Part shown: positions 25,526 through 33,667 of the stretch, in pieces
How the letters are laid out: the number at the start of each line of letters is the position of its first letter
Numbering within the stretch: the first letter of the stretch is position 1
Assembly (NCBI GenBank): GCA_964462945.1
Contig: CAYWZW010000006.1
Location: forward strand, 1 to 64,000
From: GCA-020343675 sp964462945
Lineage (GTDB): Bacteria; Planctomycetota; Phycisphaerae; Sedimentisphaerales; Anaerobacaceae
Direction of reading: 5' to 3'
DNA: 64,000 nt
Made by a program: the position numbers and the translations under genes
The notes under the pieces: generated by a model
The model's input: the letters and a program-made list of their open reading frames with translations, nothing else
What the model was told of the DNA's origin: nothing
The model's database searches: none

Positions 25526-26071
25526 ATGGTGGAAGACAGACTGCTTATCTGGAAATTCAAGCTCGGCCATACGGATGCCCTGCGCCGGATCTATGAAAAG
25601 TACAAGAACGATCTGCTGAAGCTGGCCGTCGCTCTGACGAACGATGTCAACACGGCCGAAGATGTCGTCCAGGATGTTTTTGTTAGCTTCGCCCAGGCGG
25701 CGGCAAAAATCCGCCTGGCCGGCAATCTCAGGACGTATCTGGCCACGTGCGTTGTCAATCGGATTCGCAACGCCGTGCGTGACCGGCAAAGGCACGAAGC
25801 TTCCGGCATCGAGGACGCAGATCGCGCCATCTGCGAGGCAGAAAGGCCCGAGCAATGGGCCATCCTGAGTGAGGAGATGGAGTTGTTGAGCAACGCGATG
25901 GCTCAGATACCGTACGAGCAGCGCGAGGTCATCGGCCTTTACATGGAGGGCGGCATGACGTTCAGACAGATCGCCAAAGTCCAGAACGTGTCAATTAACA
26001 CGATCCAAGGCCGATACCGGTATGGCCTGAACAAGCTGCGGTCAATATTGAATAGTCAGGTGGACAAATGA
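25526..26071 (+). CDS. ECF-type RNA polymerase sigma factor, module 2
   Basis: 181 residues, a close paralogue of the module 1 sigma. Region 2 reads DALRRIYEKYKNDLLKLAVAL and TAEDVVQDVFVSFAQAAAKI; region 4 reads AMAQIPYEQREVIGLYMEGGMTFRQIAKVQNVSINTIQGRYRYGLNKLRSIL. The recognition helix (VSINTIQGRYRYGL) is identical in the two paralogues, so they may recognise the same -35 class and cross-talk. It overlaps the next gene by ATGA. Confidence 0.92.
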   Translation: MVEDRLLIWKFKLGHTDALRRIYEKYKNDLLKLAVALTNDVNTAEDVVQDVFVSFAQAAAKIRLAGNLRTYLATCVVNRIRNAVRDRQRHEASGIEDADRAICEAERPEQWAILSEEMELLSNAMAQIPYEQREVIGLYMEGGMTFRQIAKVQNVSINTIQGRYRYGLNKLRSILNSQVDK

Positions 26072-26955
26072 AACCGGCAGACAACATAAAAACGTTCTTC
26101 AAAAACGCAGCGATGAACACCAATCCCAAAATGGATGAAGCCGTCCTTGATAAGGTGCTCACCGCTCACGAAAAGGCAAAAAACACAAAGCCGGCTCTTG
26201 CTGAGCCGACTCTAAGGAGAACAATTATGAAAAGTCCAATTGTAAAATTAGCCGCCGCGGCGGTGATCATTGCCGTGGTCGTTCTGGGATTGTTTGAATT
26301 CGTCAAAACCGAAAACAAGTCCGGCGTGGTCTGGGCCGACGTGGCCAAGAAGGTGGAAGCCAGCCGGGGACTCATCCTCCGCTGTAGGGAGACCAGTTCC
26401 TTCCTGTCAAATGAAGATGACTATTCAATCAAGTACTTCTCCCCCACACACTCTCGAACAGACACTTACAAAGGTGGGCAGATCACCCAGACCTACTACA
26501 AAGACCTCGAAACAAAGACTTCCACATTCGTGAATCATACACACAAGCACTACATGTCCCGCACGTTTACGCCGAGCGAGCAAGGATTCCTGGAAAAACA
26601 TGCGGACTGGATGAACGCCAAGTACCTCGTGGAGACGATCCTGTCCTGCGAGCACAGGATAGTTGGACAGAAAACCATCGAAGGGGTATTGTGCGAGGGC
26701 ATCGAGACGACTGATCCGGGCGTCCTGGGGCCTCTGCCTGGACCGGTCAGCCGTCTGGACGTGGAAATGCGGTTGTGGGTCGATGCGAAGACGGAGTACC
26801 CGGCCCTGTTCGAGGCAAAAATCCATGCGGAGGCGGAGGGGAAGACGATGTCATCGGAGTGCGTGATGGACCAGTTCCAGTGGGACGTGGAGCTGGAGCC
26901 AAACCTCTTCGAGCCGAATATCCCGCCGGACTACACAGATATACGTAAGCTGTAA
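26068..26955 (+). CDS. Membrane-anchored partner of ECF sigma factor, LolA-like sensor, module 2
   Basis: 295 residues with the same plan as its module 1 paralogue. The cytoplasmic N-terminus includes MDEAVLDKVLTAHEKAKNT; the membrane segment is MKSPIVKLAAAAVIIAVVVLG (about 54-75); the exported domain starts WADVAKKVEASRGLIL and ends FQWDVELEPNLFEPNIPPDY, with RLWVDAKTEYPALFEAKI. The exported domain differs strongly from module 1, so the two may sense different signals. The internal CTAAGGAGA site and ATG (26227, residue 54) are conserved, again encoding LRR through the uncommon codons CTA-AGG-AGA. Confidence 0.75.
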   Translation: MKPADNIKTFFKNAAMNTNPKMDEAVLDKVLTAHEKAKNTKPALAEPTLRRTIMKSPIVKLAAAAVIIAVVVLGLFEFVKTENKSGVVWADVAKKVEASRGLILRCRETSSFLSNEDDYSIKYFSPTHSRTDTYKGGQITQTYYKDLETKTSTFVNHTHKHYMSRTFTPSEQGFLEKHADWMNAKYLVETILSCEHRIVGQKTIEGVLCEGIETTDPGVLGPLPGPVSRLDVEMRLWVDAKTEYPALFEAKIHAEAEGKTMSSECVMDQFQWDVELEPNLFEPNIPPDYTDIRKL

Positions 26956-26973
26956 ACAGAGGTGGTTTCCAAC

Positions 26974-27005
26974 AGGCCGGGCCGGTGGCAGGCTCGGCCT
27001 TTTTT
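26974..27005 (+). terminator. Terminator of ECF module 2
   Basis: A 10-bp stem AGGCCGGGCC / GGCTCGGCCT with a 7-base loop and TTTTTT. It shares the stem and the trailing TTTTTTGTGCGCC with the module 1 terminator, which supports duplication of the whole transcription unit. Confidence 0.93.
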
Positions 27006-27057
27006 GTGCGCCGATTTGCGTATTGCTCGCTGCCGAACCTTTGGCTCAAGAAATCTG

Positions 27058-27085
27058 TTGCAAATTTCCATCCCGGCTTTATAAG
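27058..27085 (+). promoter_or_regulatory. Promoter for the DUF5060 protein gene
   Basis: TTGCAA (27058-27063), 16-base spacer, TATAAG (27080-27085), 45 bases before ATG 27131. Same spacing and -35 as the promoter at 29105-29132. Confidence 0.7.
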
Positions 27086-27130
27086 ATATCGCAACGTAAG
27101 TCACTCATTTATCTGGTAAGGAGCAGAAAG

Positions 27131-28954
27131 ATGAAGCGGTCTCGATTGATTTCAATCATTGCGATATGTTCTGTGTTTGCAGCCGAGCCTTGTGTTTTTG
27201 GCGCGGGTGGGAAATGCGAGGTCTCCGGCGAGCTAAAGAAATGGCACACGGTCACGCTAACCTTCAGCGGGCCCGAAACGAGCGAAGCCGCCGAGCCAAA
27301 TCCGTTTCGTGACTATCGGCTGACCGTCACTTTCGTCAAGGGTAAGAATCGCTACATTGTCCCCGGCTATTACGCCGCCGACGGCGATGCGGCGCAGACC
27401 GGCGCAACGTCGGGCGACAAGTGGCGTGTGCATTTTGTGCCGGATGAGGTGGGCCGTTGGTCGTTTGGCGTCTCCTTCCGCACGGGGCCCGACATTGCAC
27501 TGACCGGCAATCCAGCGGCCGGCTCCGGCACGGCCTTCGACGGCGCCACGGGGACACTTGAGATCGGACCGAGTGACAAAACCGGCCGGGACCACCGCGC
27601 CAAAGGAACGCTCAAATACGCCGGCAAACGCTATCTTCAATTCGCCGAGACAGGCGACTACTTCATCAAAGGCGGGGCCGACACCCCCGAAAACTTCCTG
27701 GCCTACGCCGACTTCGACGATACGTTCGACGCCGGCGAACTCAAACGCGAAGGCGAAGCCGCGGGCGATAAGTTCATCCACCACTATGCGCCACACGCGA
27801 AGGACTGGCGCCCCGGCGACCCGACCTGGAAGGACGGCAAAGGCAAGGGCATGATCGGCGCGCTGAACTACTTAGCCTCCAAAGGCATGAACAGCGTCTA
27901 TTTCATCCCTTACAACATCGACGGCGGCGACGGCAAAGACGTCTGGCCCTGGCCGAGCCCGCAAGAAAAATACCGCTTCGATTGCAGCAAGCTCGACCAG
28001 TGGGAGATCGTCTTTTCGCATACAGACAAGCTGGGCCTGATGCTCCATATCATCACGCAGGAGCAGGAGAACGACCAGGGGCTGGACGGCGGCGACCTCG
28101 GACCCCAGCGAAAACTTTACTACCGCGAGCTGATCGCCCGCTTCGCTCATCACCTGGCTTTAGTCTGGAACCTCGGCGAGGAGAACACCAACACCACCGA
28201 GCAGCACAAGGCATTCTGCCGATACATCAAAGACCTCGACCCTTACGACCATCCGGTCGTCTGCCATACGTTCCCCGGCAAGTACGACGAGGTTTATAAG
28301 CCTCTGTTGGGGTACGAATATTTTGACGGGCCGTCGCTGCAAACCAACGATACCCACGCCCAGACAACAACCTGGATTGACCGCTCCGCCGCCGCGGGCC
28401 GGCAGTGGTTCGTCAGCCTGGACGAGATCGGTCCGGCCGACACCGGCGTCAAGCCCGACGCGGACGACTACTGGCATGATGAGGTCCGCAGCAAGCACTT
28501 GTGGGGCAACCTGATGGCCGGCGGCGCGGGCGTCGAATGGTACTTCGGCTACAAATTCGCCCACAACGACCTGAACTGCGAGGACTGGCGCAGCCGCGAC
28601 CACCTGTGGGACCTGACGCGATACGCCCTGGAGTTCTTCCATTGGCACCTGCCCTTTACCGAAATGGCGCATCACGATGAGCTGACCAGCGCCAAGGACG
28701 GTTACTGCTTCGCCCAGCCGGGGCAGATTTACGCAATTTATCTTCCCAAGGGCGGCACAACGAGCCTGGACTTAGGTAATAGCTCGGCAACCTTCACTAT
28801 CCAATGGTATAACCCGCGCACCGCCGGCCCACTGCAAACCGGCTCCAAAGCCGAAATCACCGGCCCCGGCCCAGCCGCCATCGGCAACCCGCCCAAGGAC
28901 GGAGACAAACCCCCTGGGGGCGGGGACTGGGTCGCCCTGATAAAGCTCAAATAG
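27131..28954 (+). CDS. Secreted DUF5060/putative glycoside hydrolase (GH140-like)
   Basis: 607 residues from ATG 27131, chosen because AAGGAG lies about 9 bases upstream and a signal peptide follows at once (LISIIAICSVFAAEPCVFGA). Residues about 25-130 form a DUF5060 beta-sandwich (GELKKWHTVTLTFSGPETSE). The centre is a DUF4038/apiosidase-like barrel: GKRYLQFAETGDYFIKGGADTPE, ALVWNLGEENTNT with a likely catalytic Glu, and FVSLDEIGPADTG with another acidic candidate. The C-terminus resembles the collagen-binding-like domain (YAIYLPKGGTTSLDL). Such proteins attack side chains of complex plant glycans; the exact substrate cannot be told from sequence. Confidence 0.8.
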   Translation: MKRSRLISIIAICSVFAAEPCVFGAGGKCEVSGELKKWHTVTLTFSGPETSEAAEPNPFRDYRLTVTFVKGKNRYIVPGYYAADGDAAQTGATSGDKWRVHFVPDEVGRWSFGVSFRTGPDIALTGNPAAGSGTAFDGATGTLEIGPSDKTGRDHRAKGTLKYAGKRYLQFAETGDYFIKGGADTPENFLAYADFDDTFDAGELKREGEAAGDKFIHHYAPHAKDWRPGDPTWKDGKGKGMIGALNYLASKGMNSVYFIPYNIDGGDGKDVWPWPSPQEKYRFDCSKLDQWEIVFSHTDKLGLMLHIITQEQENDQGLDGGDLGPQRKLYYRELIARFAHHLALVWNLGEENTNTTEQHKAFCRYIKDLDPYDHPVVCHTFPGKYDEVYKPLLGYEYFDGPSLQTNDTHAQTTTWIDRSAAAGRQWFVSLDEIGPADTGVKPDADDYWHDEVRSKHLWGNLMAGGAGVEWYFGYKFAHNDLNCEDWRSRDHLWDLTRYALEFFHWHLPFTEMAHHDELTSAKDGYCFAQPGQIYAIYLPKGGTTSLDLGNSSATFTIQWYNPRTAGPLQTGSKAEITGPGPAAIGNPPKDGDKPPGGGDWVALIKLK

Positions 28955-29249
28955 CGAATTTGCCTGTTGTGATGATATGGCAAGCCGCCTCTCGCCACGT
29001 TACACAAGGCCGATAGCAGGGTCAGGACAGATTTGGGAATGGGTTAAAAGACCGGCCGAGGAGGACCGATATGGCCCCCCAAGGCGGGGTGGGGAAAAAA
29101 TGTATTGCAAATCTTTGCTGCCGCACTATAATACCCGCTTGGTTTTGCGCGGCGGGTTCGCGCAACGGGTAATACGACTCACCCTGTGAGATAGGCCGCC
29201 AAGCCACCTCTCATGGGGTAAACACAATACGAAAAGGGAGAACGTTTCA
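28955..29249. other. Intergenic region carrying the TPR-gene promoter
   Basis: No gene. It has a GGCCCCCCAAGGCGGGGTGGGG stretch (a possible weak hairpin) followed by the promoter at 29105-29132 and a 110-base leader with GGGAG near the start codon. Confidence 0.5.
29105..29132 (+). promoter_or_regulatory. Promoter for the TPR-alpha-CTD gene
   Basis: TTGCAA (29105-29110), 16-base spacer, TATAAT (29127-29132), followed by a leader of about 110 bases. Confidence 0.8.
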
Positions 29250-30563
29250 ATGGAACCAGTTACGCAACAAGGTATCGACTTATTTGCCGAGAATCTGCCG
29301 TCGTTGGATCAGATTAAGACACTGTCTGAGTTTGTCCACTCCAGCGAGAAAAACCTGATAGGCTTCAGAGAACATGTGGAGTCCAATATGTCCAAGGCCG
29401 GACAGAAAGCCTGCCTGGCGGCGGGGATCGGGCTTTTTATCTTGGGCAGGAACGCCGAGGCCGCCGAGAAACTCGCCAAAGGCAGCGATTGCAAAGAGAA
29501 ATTCATCTATCTGGCCTTCACACTTCGCCGGATGCGCAGATTCGAGGAAGCCATCGAAAGTCTGAAGAGCAGCCTCAATTATGAGGCCGACAAACTGCGC
29601 GTAGCGATGGAAAAGGCCGCCACGTATCGTCACGCAAAGAATTTCGAGGCCGCAGCCAAGGATCTCAAGGCGTGCGCGAATTTCGAGAAAGTAAGTGCCG
29701 AGTATCACTACCAGCTCGGCCGGCTTCAGGAAGCCCAGGGGAATTACAATCAGGCGGCGGCCAATTACAAAACCGCTTTAGAACTCTCACCGAGACACCA
29801 AAGAGCGCTTTTCCATCTGGCCTTTCGCTGTGACCTCGCTGGCGACGAAGAGGCGGCCATCGACCACTATAGGCAGATCGCCTCGGGCTCGCCGGTTTAC
29901 GTCAACGCCCTGCTGAACCTGGCCGTGCTCTATGAAGACACCGGCGAGCTGGACAAAGCGACCCAATGCGTCGATGCCGTCCTGGAGACTCATCCGAATC
30001 ATCAAAGGGCCCTTCTGTTCAAGAAGGACATCGAAAGCTCAAAGACGATGTTCTATGACGAGGAAAAGGAGAAGAAAAAGACCCGCAAGAATCAGATTCT
30101 CGAAACGCCGATGTCCGATTTCGAGCTGTCGGTGCGCAGCAGAAACTGCCTGAAGAAAATGAAGATTGAAACGCTCGGCGACCTTCTGAGTATCAGCGAG
30201 GCCGAGCTGCTGTCTTATAAGAACTTCGGGGAAACCTCGCTGCGAGAGATCAAGTCCATTCTCGATCCGAAAGGATTGTATATAGGCATGGCTCTGGAGG
30301 ACAAGCAGCATGCTTCGGTGGAAACAGCCGACAAGGCCGTCGAAGACGACGAGAACGGGCTCAGGAGTAAATCCACGGACGATCTTCAACTGTCGGTGCG
30401 TGCTCGAAAATGTCTGCAAAAGCTCAACATCCACACCATCGGTGAGCTGATCGCCCGAACGGACGCCGAACTGCTCGGCGTCAAGAACTTCGGGGTGACA
30501 AGCCTCAACGAAGTCAAGAAAGCCCTGACAGATCTTGGCTTGTCGCTGCGAAGCCTGGACTAA
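29250..30563 (+). CDS. TPR protein fused to two RNA polymerase alpha C-terminal-like domains
   Basis: 437 residues. Residues about 50-275 are tetratricopeptide repeats (for example AEYHYQLGRLQEAQGNYNQA and ALFHLAFRCDLAGDEEAAID). A charged linker (EEKEKKKTRKNQ) leads to a first alpha-CTD-like helix-hairpin-helix module at about 288-350 (FELSVRSRNCLKKMKIETLG, NFGETSLREIKSIL). A second follows at about 377-435 (LQLSVRARKCLQKLNIHTIG, NFGVTSLNEVKKAL). In RNA polymerase these domains bind UP-element DNA and activators. The fusion suggests a transcription or nucleoid-associated scaffold that mimics alpha. Similar proteins are typical of Planctomycetota, but I know of no established function. Confidence 0.88.
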   Translation: MEPVTQQGIDLFAENLPSLDQIKTLSEFVHSSEKNLIGFREHVESNMSKAGQKACLAAGIGLFILGRNAEAAEKLAKGSDCKEKFIYLAFTLRRMRRFEEAIESLKSSLNYEADKLRVAMEKAATYRHAKNFEAAAKDLKACANFEKVSAEYHYQLGRLQEAQGNYNQAAANYKTALELSPRHQRALFHLAFRCDLAGDEEAAIDHYRQIASGSPVYVNALLNLAVLYEDTGELDKATQCVDAVLETHPNHQRALLFKKDIESSKTMFYDEEKEKKKTRKNQILETPMSDFELSVRSRNCLKKMKIETLGDLLSISEAELLSYKNFGETSLREIKSILDPKGLYIGMALEDKQHASVETADKAVEDDENGLRSKSTDDLQLSVRARKCLQKLNIHTIGELIARTDAELLGVKNFGVTSLNEVKKALTDLGLSLRSLD

Positions 30564-30672
30564 TCGATTTCGATTTATGATTTACGATTTGCGATTTGCG
30601 ATTTGCGAGACTCGGCCGTGCGGAGAGTCGAGAGTCGAGAATCGAGTATCGAGAATCGAGTATCGAGCATCA
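30564..30672. repeat. Degenerate ATTTGCGATT/GAGAATCGAGTATC repeat
   Basis: After the TPR gene stop, words GATTTATGATTTACGATT and GCGATTT repeat about five times, then GAGTCGAGAATCGAGTATCGAG repeats. GANTC and ATCGA words are frequent. The downstream gene's frame is open through this repeat, so any start within it is doubtful. Confidence 0.8.
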
Positions 30673-31953
30673 AGCTTGCGGACAGTCTCGCGGAGATACC
30701 ACTTTCGTTCTTCACGCGGCCAGACCGCGGTGGCGGCGTTTCTGCTGCTCGTTCTCGGCGGCTGCAGGGGCCGGCAGCTTGCGACACCGACCGCCCAGAT
30801 GGATATCGAAGCGCAGCTCTGGGTCAGAGTATTACTCCTCGACGATGCCACGGCCTGCACGCTGAAGACGGACTCGCCCTTCAGCGTTCTGGACGGCCGG
30901 ACCGACCTGCAAACACAGATTACCAGGGCCCGTTTCGAGCAGGCCGGCGCTGCGACCGGTATCCAGGTGACGAACGGCCAGATTGCCATCGGCGGCCAAG
31001 CCTTCACAGACGGCCAGATCGTTATTCTCCCCGATGACCCGCACATCTTCAACCTGGACGGCAGCGACTGTCGCGGGAAGCTCAAGCTCATCGTCAACCC
31101 GGACGGCGGCTCTTTTGACGCGATTAATCTGGTTCCGCCCGAGCCGTATTTGGCCGGCGTGGTCGGCGCCGAGATGCCCGGCTACTGGGAATTGGAAGCC
31201 TTGAAGGCACAGGCCATCGCCGCACGAACCTATTGCTTTTACATCAAAAAGCGGTTCGGTGTGAATCGGGCCTGGGACATGAAACAGACAGAGGCCCATC
31301 AGGTTTACCGGGGTCTGGCCGCCGAGTCCGCTCAGATCTGGCAGGCCGTCAACCAGACAAGAGGCCAGGTCCTGTCCTGTAAACAAACCGACGGCACGGA
31401 AGAAATCCTTCCCGCCTACTACAGCTCGACCTGCGGCGGTCACACGGAGAACAGCAGGAACGTTTTCGGCGATTCCTTTGAAACGTTGGTTGGCGTCCGC
31501 TGTCCCTATTGCCAGGACGTGGCCAAGCCTAAGTTCTTCTTCTGGCCCATGGTTCAATTCGACAAGGCGAATGTCACTACCAGGCTGCTCGAAAGATATC
31601 CGACGCTCAAGCCGCTCGGAGAAATCGCAGACATCTGCGCCGCGGGCCAGACGGATTACGGGGAGTTCACCCGATTGACGAACATTAAACTGCTCGGCTC
31701 GACCGGCAAGAGCGATTTTCTGCGGGCCGAGGACTTTCGTCTGGCCATCGACCCCACCGGCCGACGATTCAGAAGCACGAGCTGCCAGATCGTAAAACTG
31801 CGCGATACATGGGCGTTTCTCTGCGGCCGAGGCTGGGGGCACGGCGTCGGAATGTGCCAATGCGGCGCCGAAGGAATGGCAAGAAACGGCAAAAAAGCAG
31901 AACAGATTCTCTCGTACTACTACCCGGCCTCCAGAATCATTAACATGTATTGA
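30577..31953 (+). CDS. SpoIID/LytB domain lipoprotein
   Basis: At most 458 residues from ATG 30577. The first 33 or so are translated repeat DNA, and a TTG at 30676 directly before the signal peptide (RRYHFRSSRG, AVAAFLLLVLGGC lipobox) is a better biological start, giving 425 residues. The SpoIID core reads PEPYLAGVVGAEMPGYWELE, ALKAQAIAARTYCFY (about 190-230), YYSSTCGGHTENS, and the C-terminal RGWGHGVGMCQCGAEGMA, which matches the family's GHGVGMSQ-GA block. SpoIID-type enzymes are lytic transglycosylases acting on denuded peptidoglycan, so a cell-wall role is likely; nothing here indicates sporulation. Confidence 0.85.
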   Translation: MIYDLRFAICETRPCGESRVENRVSRIEYRASSLRTVSRRYHFRSSRGQTAVAAFLLLVLGGCRGRQLATPTAQMDIEAQLWVRVLLLDDATACTLKTDSPFSVLDGRTDLQTQITRARFEQAGAATGIQVTNGQIAIGGQAFTDGQIVILPDDPHIFNLDGSDCRGKLKLIVNPDGGSFDAINLVPPEPYLAGVVGAEMPGYWELEALKAQAIAARTYCFYIKKRFGVNRAWDMKQTEAHQVYRGLAAESAQIWQAVNQTRGQVLSCKQTDGTEEILPAYYSSTCGGHTENSRNVFGDSFETLVGVRCPYCQDVAKPKFFFWPMVQFDKANVTTRLLERYPTLKPLGEIADICAAGQTDYGEFTRLTNIKLLGSTGKSDFLRAEDFRLAIDPTGRRFRSTSCQIVKLRDTWAFLCGRGWGHGVGMCQCGAEGMARNGKKAEQILSYYYPASRIINMY

Positions 31954-31965
31954 AACATTTTGAAC

Positions 31966-33060
31966 ATGGCCGACTTTCAAGTTCTCCATCAGGATTCCGG
32001 CTCTGCCGCCAGGCGGGGGCTGCTGACAACGGCGCACGGGACGGTGGAAACGCCTGTCTTTATGCCGGTCGGCACGGCGGGCGCGGTCAAGGGTATCACG
32101 CCGCAGCAGCTCAAAGAAACCGGCGCCGGCATCATCCTGGCCAATACCTACCACCTGCTGATCCGGCCCGGAGTCGAAACGATCGAGAGGCTCGGGGGGC
32201 TTCACAAATTCATGGCCTGGGACCGGCCCATCCTGACCGACAGCGGCGGATACCAGGTGTTCTCCCTCAGCCCGCTGACGAGGATCGACGATGACGGGGT
32301 GGAATTTGCAAGCCATGTGGACGGAGCAAGGATTTATTTGAACGCGGAGATCGCAACGGAAATACAGAACCGGCTGGCGGTCGATATCATCATGTGTCTC
32401 GACCAGTGCACGCCGCACGGCATCGGTGCAGCGCAGCTCGAACAGGCGGTCGAAAGAACGATCCTCTGGGCAAAGCGGGCCAGGCAGGCTCACGCCAATC
32501 CCCGCCAGATGCTGTTCGGCATTGTCCAGGGCGGGACGGACCTCGAGCTGCGAACCCACTGCGCCTCAGAGCTTGCCCGGATCGGTTTCGACGGGTATGC
32601 TCTCGGCGGATTGAGCGTAGGCGAGGGGCATGAGGAGATGATCGCAACGGTGACCCATACGACGCAACGGCTGCCGGAGGACAGACCTCGCTACCTGATG
32701 GGGGTCGGCACGCCCCAGGACATCATCGCCGCTGTGGCAGCCGGCATCGACATGTTCGACTGCGTCCTGCCCACCCGGAACGGGCGGAACGCCTTTGCTT
32801 TCACCGAAAAGGGCCCGCTGCGGCTCAGGAACAACGCCCACCTAACCGACGCCGGGCCCATCGAGGCCGGCTGCGAGTGCTACTGCTGCAGGAATTTCAG
32901 CCGAGGCGCCTTGCGACATTTCTTCAAGTGCGGCGAGATGCTGGGTCCGATATTAGTTTCGCTGCACAACCTGACGTTCTACCAGAGGCTCATGGCCGAC
33001 ATCAGGCAGGCCGTGAAAACAAACAAGCTTGGCGAATTGGCAAAAAGAATTGACTATTGA
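31966..33060 (+). CDS. tgt: tRNA-guanine transglycosylase (queuine tRNA-ribosyltransferase)
   Basis: 364 residues. Tgt swaps guanine 34 for preQ1 in tRNAs with GUN anticodons. Catalytic Asp in ILTDSGGYQVFSLS (about 88-101) and nucleophile Asp in MFDCVLPTRNGRNAF (about 262-276). The zinc site CECYCCRNFSRGALRH (about 306-321) has the C-x-C-x2-C...H pattern. The first 12 codons overlap no other gene; a TTG at 31960 is an alternative start. It heads the classical tgt-yajC-secDF order, about 100 bases before yajC. Confidence 0.96.
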   Translation: MADFQVLHQDSGSAARRGLLTTAHGTVETPVFMPVGTAGAVKGITPQQLKETGAGIILANTYHLLIRPGVETIERLGGLHKFMAWDRPILTDSGGYQVFSLSPLTRIDDDGVEFASHVDGARIYLNAEIATEIQNRLAVDIIMCLDQCTPHGIGAAQLEQAVERTILWAKRARQAHANPRQMLFGIVQGGTDLELRTHCASELARIGFDGYALGGLSVGEGHEEMIATVTHTTQRLPEDRPRYLMGVGTPQDIIAAVAAGIDMFDCVLPTRNGRNAFAFTEKGPLRLRNNAHLTDAGPIEAGCECYCCRNFSRGALRHFFKCGEMLGPILVSLHNLTFYQRLMADIRQAVKTNKLGELAKRIDY

Positions 33061-33164
33061 TAAAAAATAGAAAGTCGTTAGTATTAGTGGTTTGTCTGGT
33101 GGTCTTGCCGCCGGCTATCACAGTACCGAAACGTGACCCATGAGAAGATGAAGGGAAGACAAGA

Positions 33165-33578
33165 ATGAACAATATATGGATATTAGCTCAAACAGACAGC
33201 AACGCGACGCCGTCAGGCATCTCTTCGGCGCCGGTCGCTTCGGAGGGCGAAACCACCACGACCACACCCTCCGGCACCGAGGCTCCAGTCACGAAGCAGC
33301 CCCGCACGTCCTTCCCGCCCACCCAGTTCATTTTTCTTGGTCTGATGTTCGTGCTGATGTACCTGATCCTTTTCAGGGGTCCCCGAAAGAAACAGCAGCA
33401 GCACAAACAAATGATACAAGCACTCGCAAAAAACGATAAGATTCAGACCATCGGCGGGATTATCGGGACCGTCATCGATGTGAAGGATGATGAAATCACG
33501 CTGAAAATTGACGAATCGAATAATACCAAAATGAAGATCGTCCGTTCAGCCATCAGCAGGAATTTGTCGAAAGACTAA
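33165..33578 (+). CDS. yajC: Preprotein translocase subunit YajC
   Basis: 137 residues. YajC joins SecDF at the inner membrane. The N-terminus is extended by a Ser/Thr/Pro-rich stretch (about residues 10-48). The single membrane helix is FIFLGLMFVLMYLILF (about 55-70), followed by the hallmark RGPRKKQQQHKQMIQALAKN and KIQTIGGIIGTVIDVKDDEITLKIDE. GGGAAGACAAG lies upstream of ATG. Next gene is secDF. Confidence 0.92.
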   Translation: MNNIWILAQTDSNATPSGISSAPVASEGETTTTTPSGTEAPVTKQPRTSFPPTQFIFLGLMFVLMYLILFRGPRKKQQQHKQMIQALAKNDKIQTIGGIIGTVIDVKDDEITLKIDESNNTKMKIVRSAISRNLSKD

Positions 33579-33667
33579 TCGTAGATGAATGAATGTGCGG
33601 GTGAGCCGATGGGTGAGGGCGTTGACTCATTCATGCACAGATACATGAATATAGTACGAGGATCGTT

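Noticed and set aside
30577..31953. Sporulation gene spoIID
   Set aside because: The SpoIID/LytB domain is widespread in non-sporulating bacteria as a wall hydrolase; no other sporulation genes are present.
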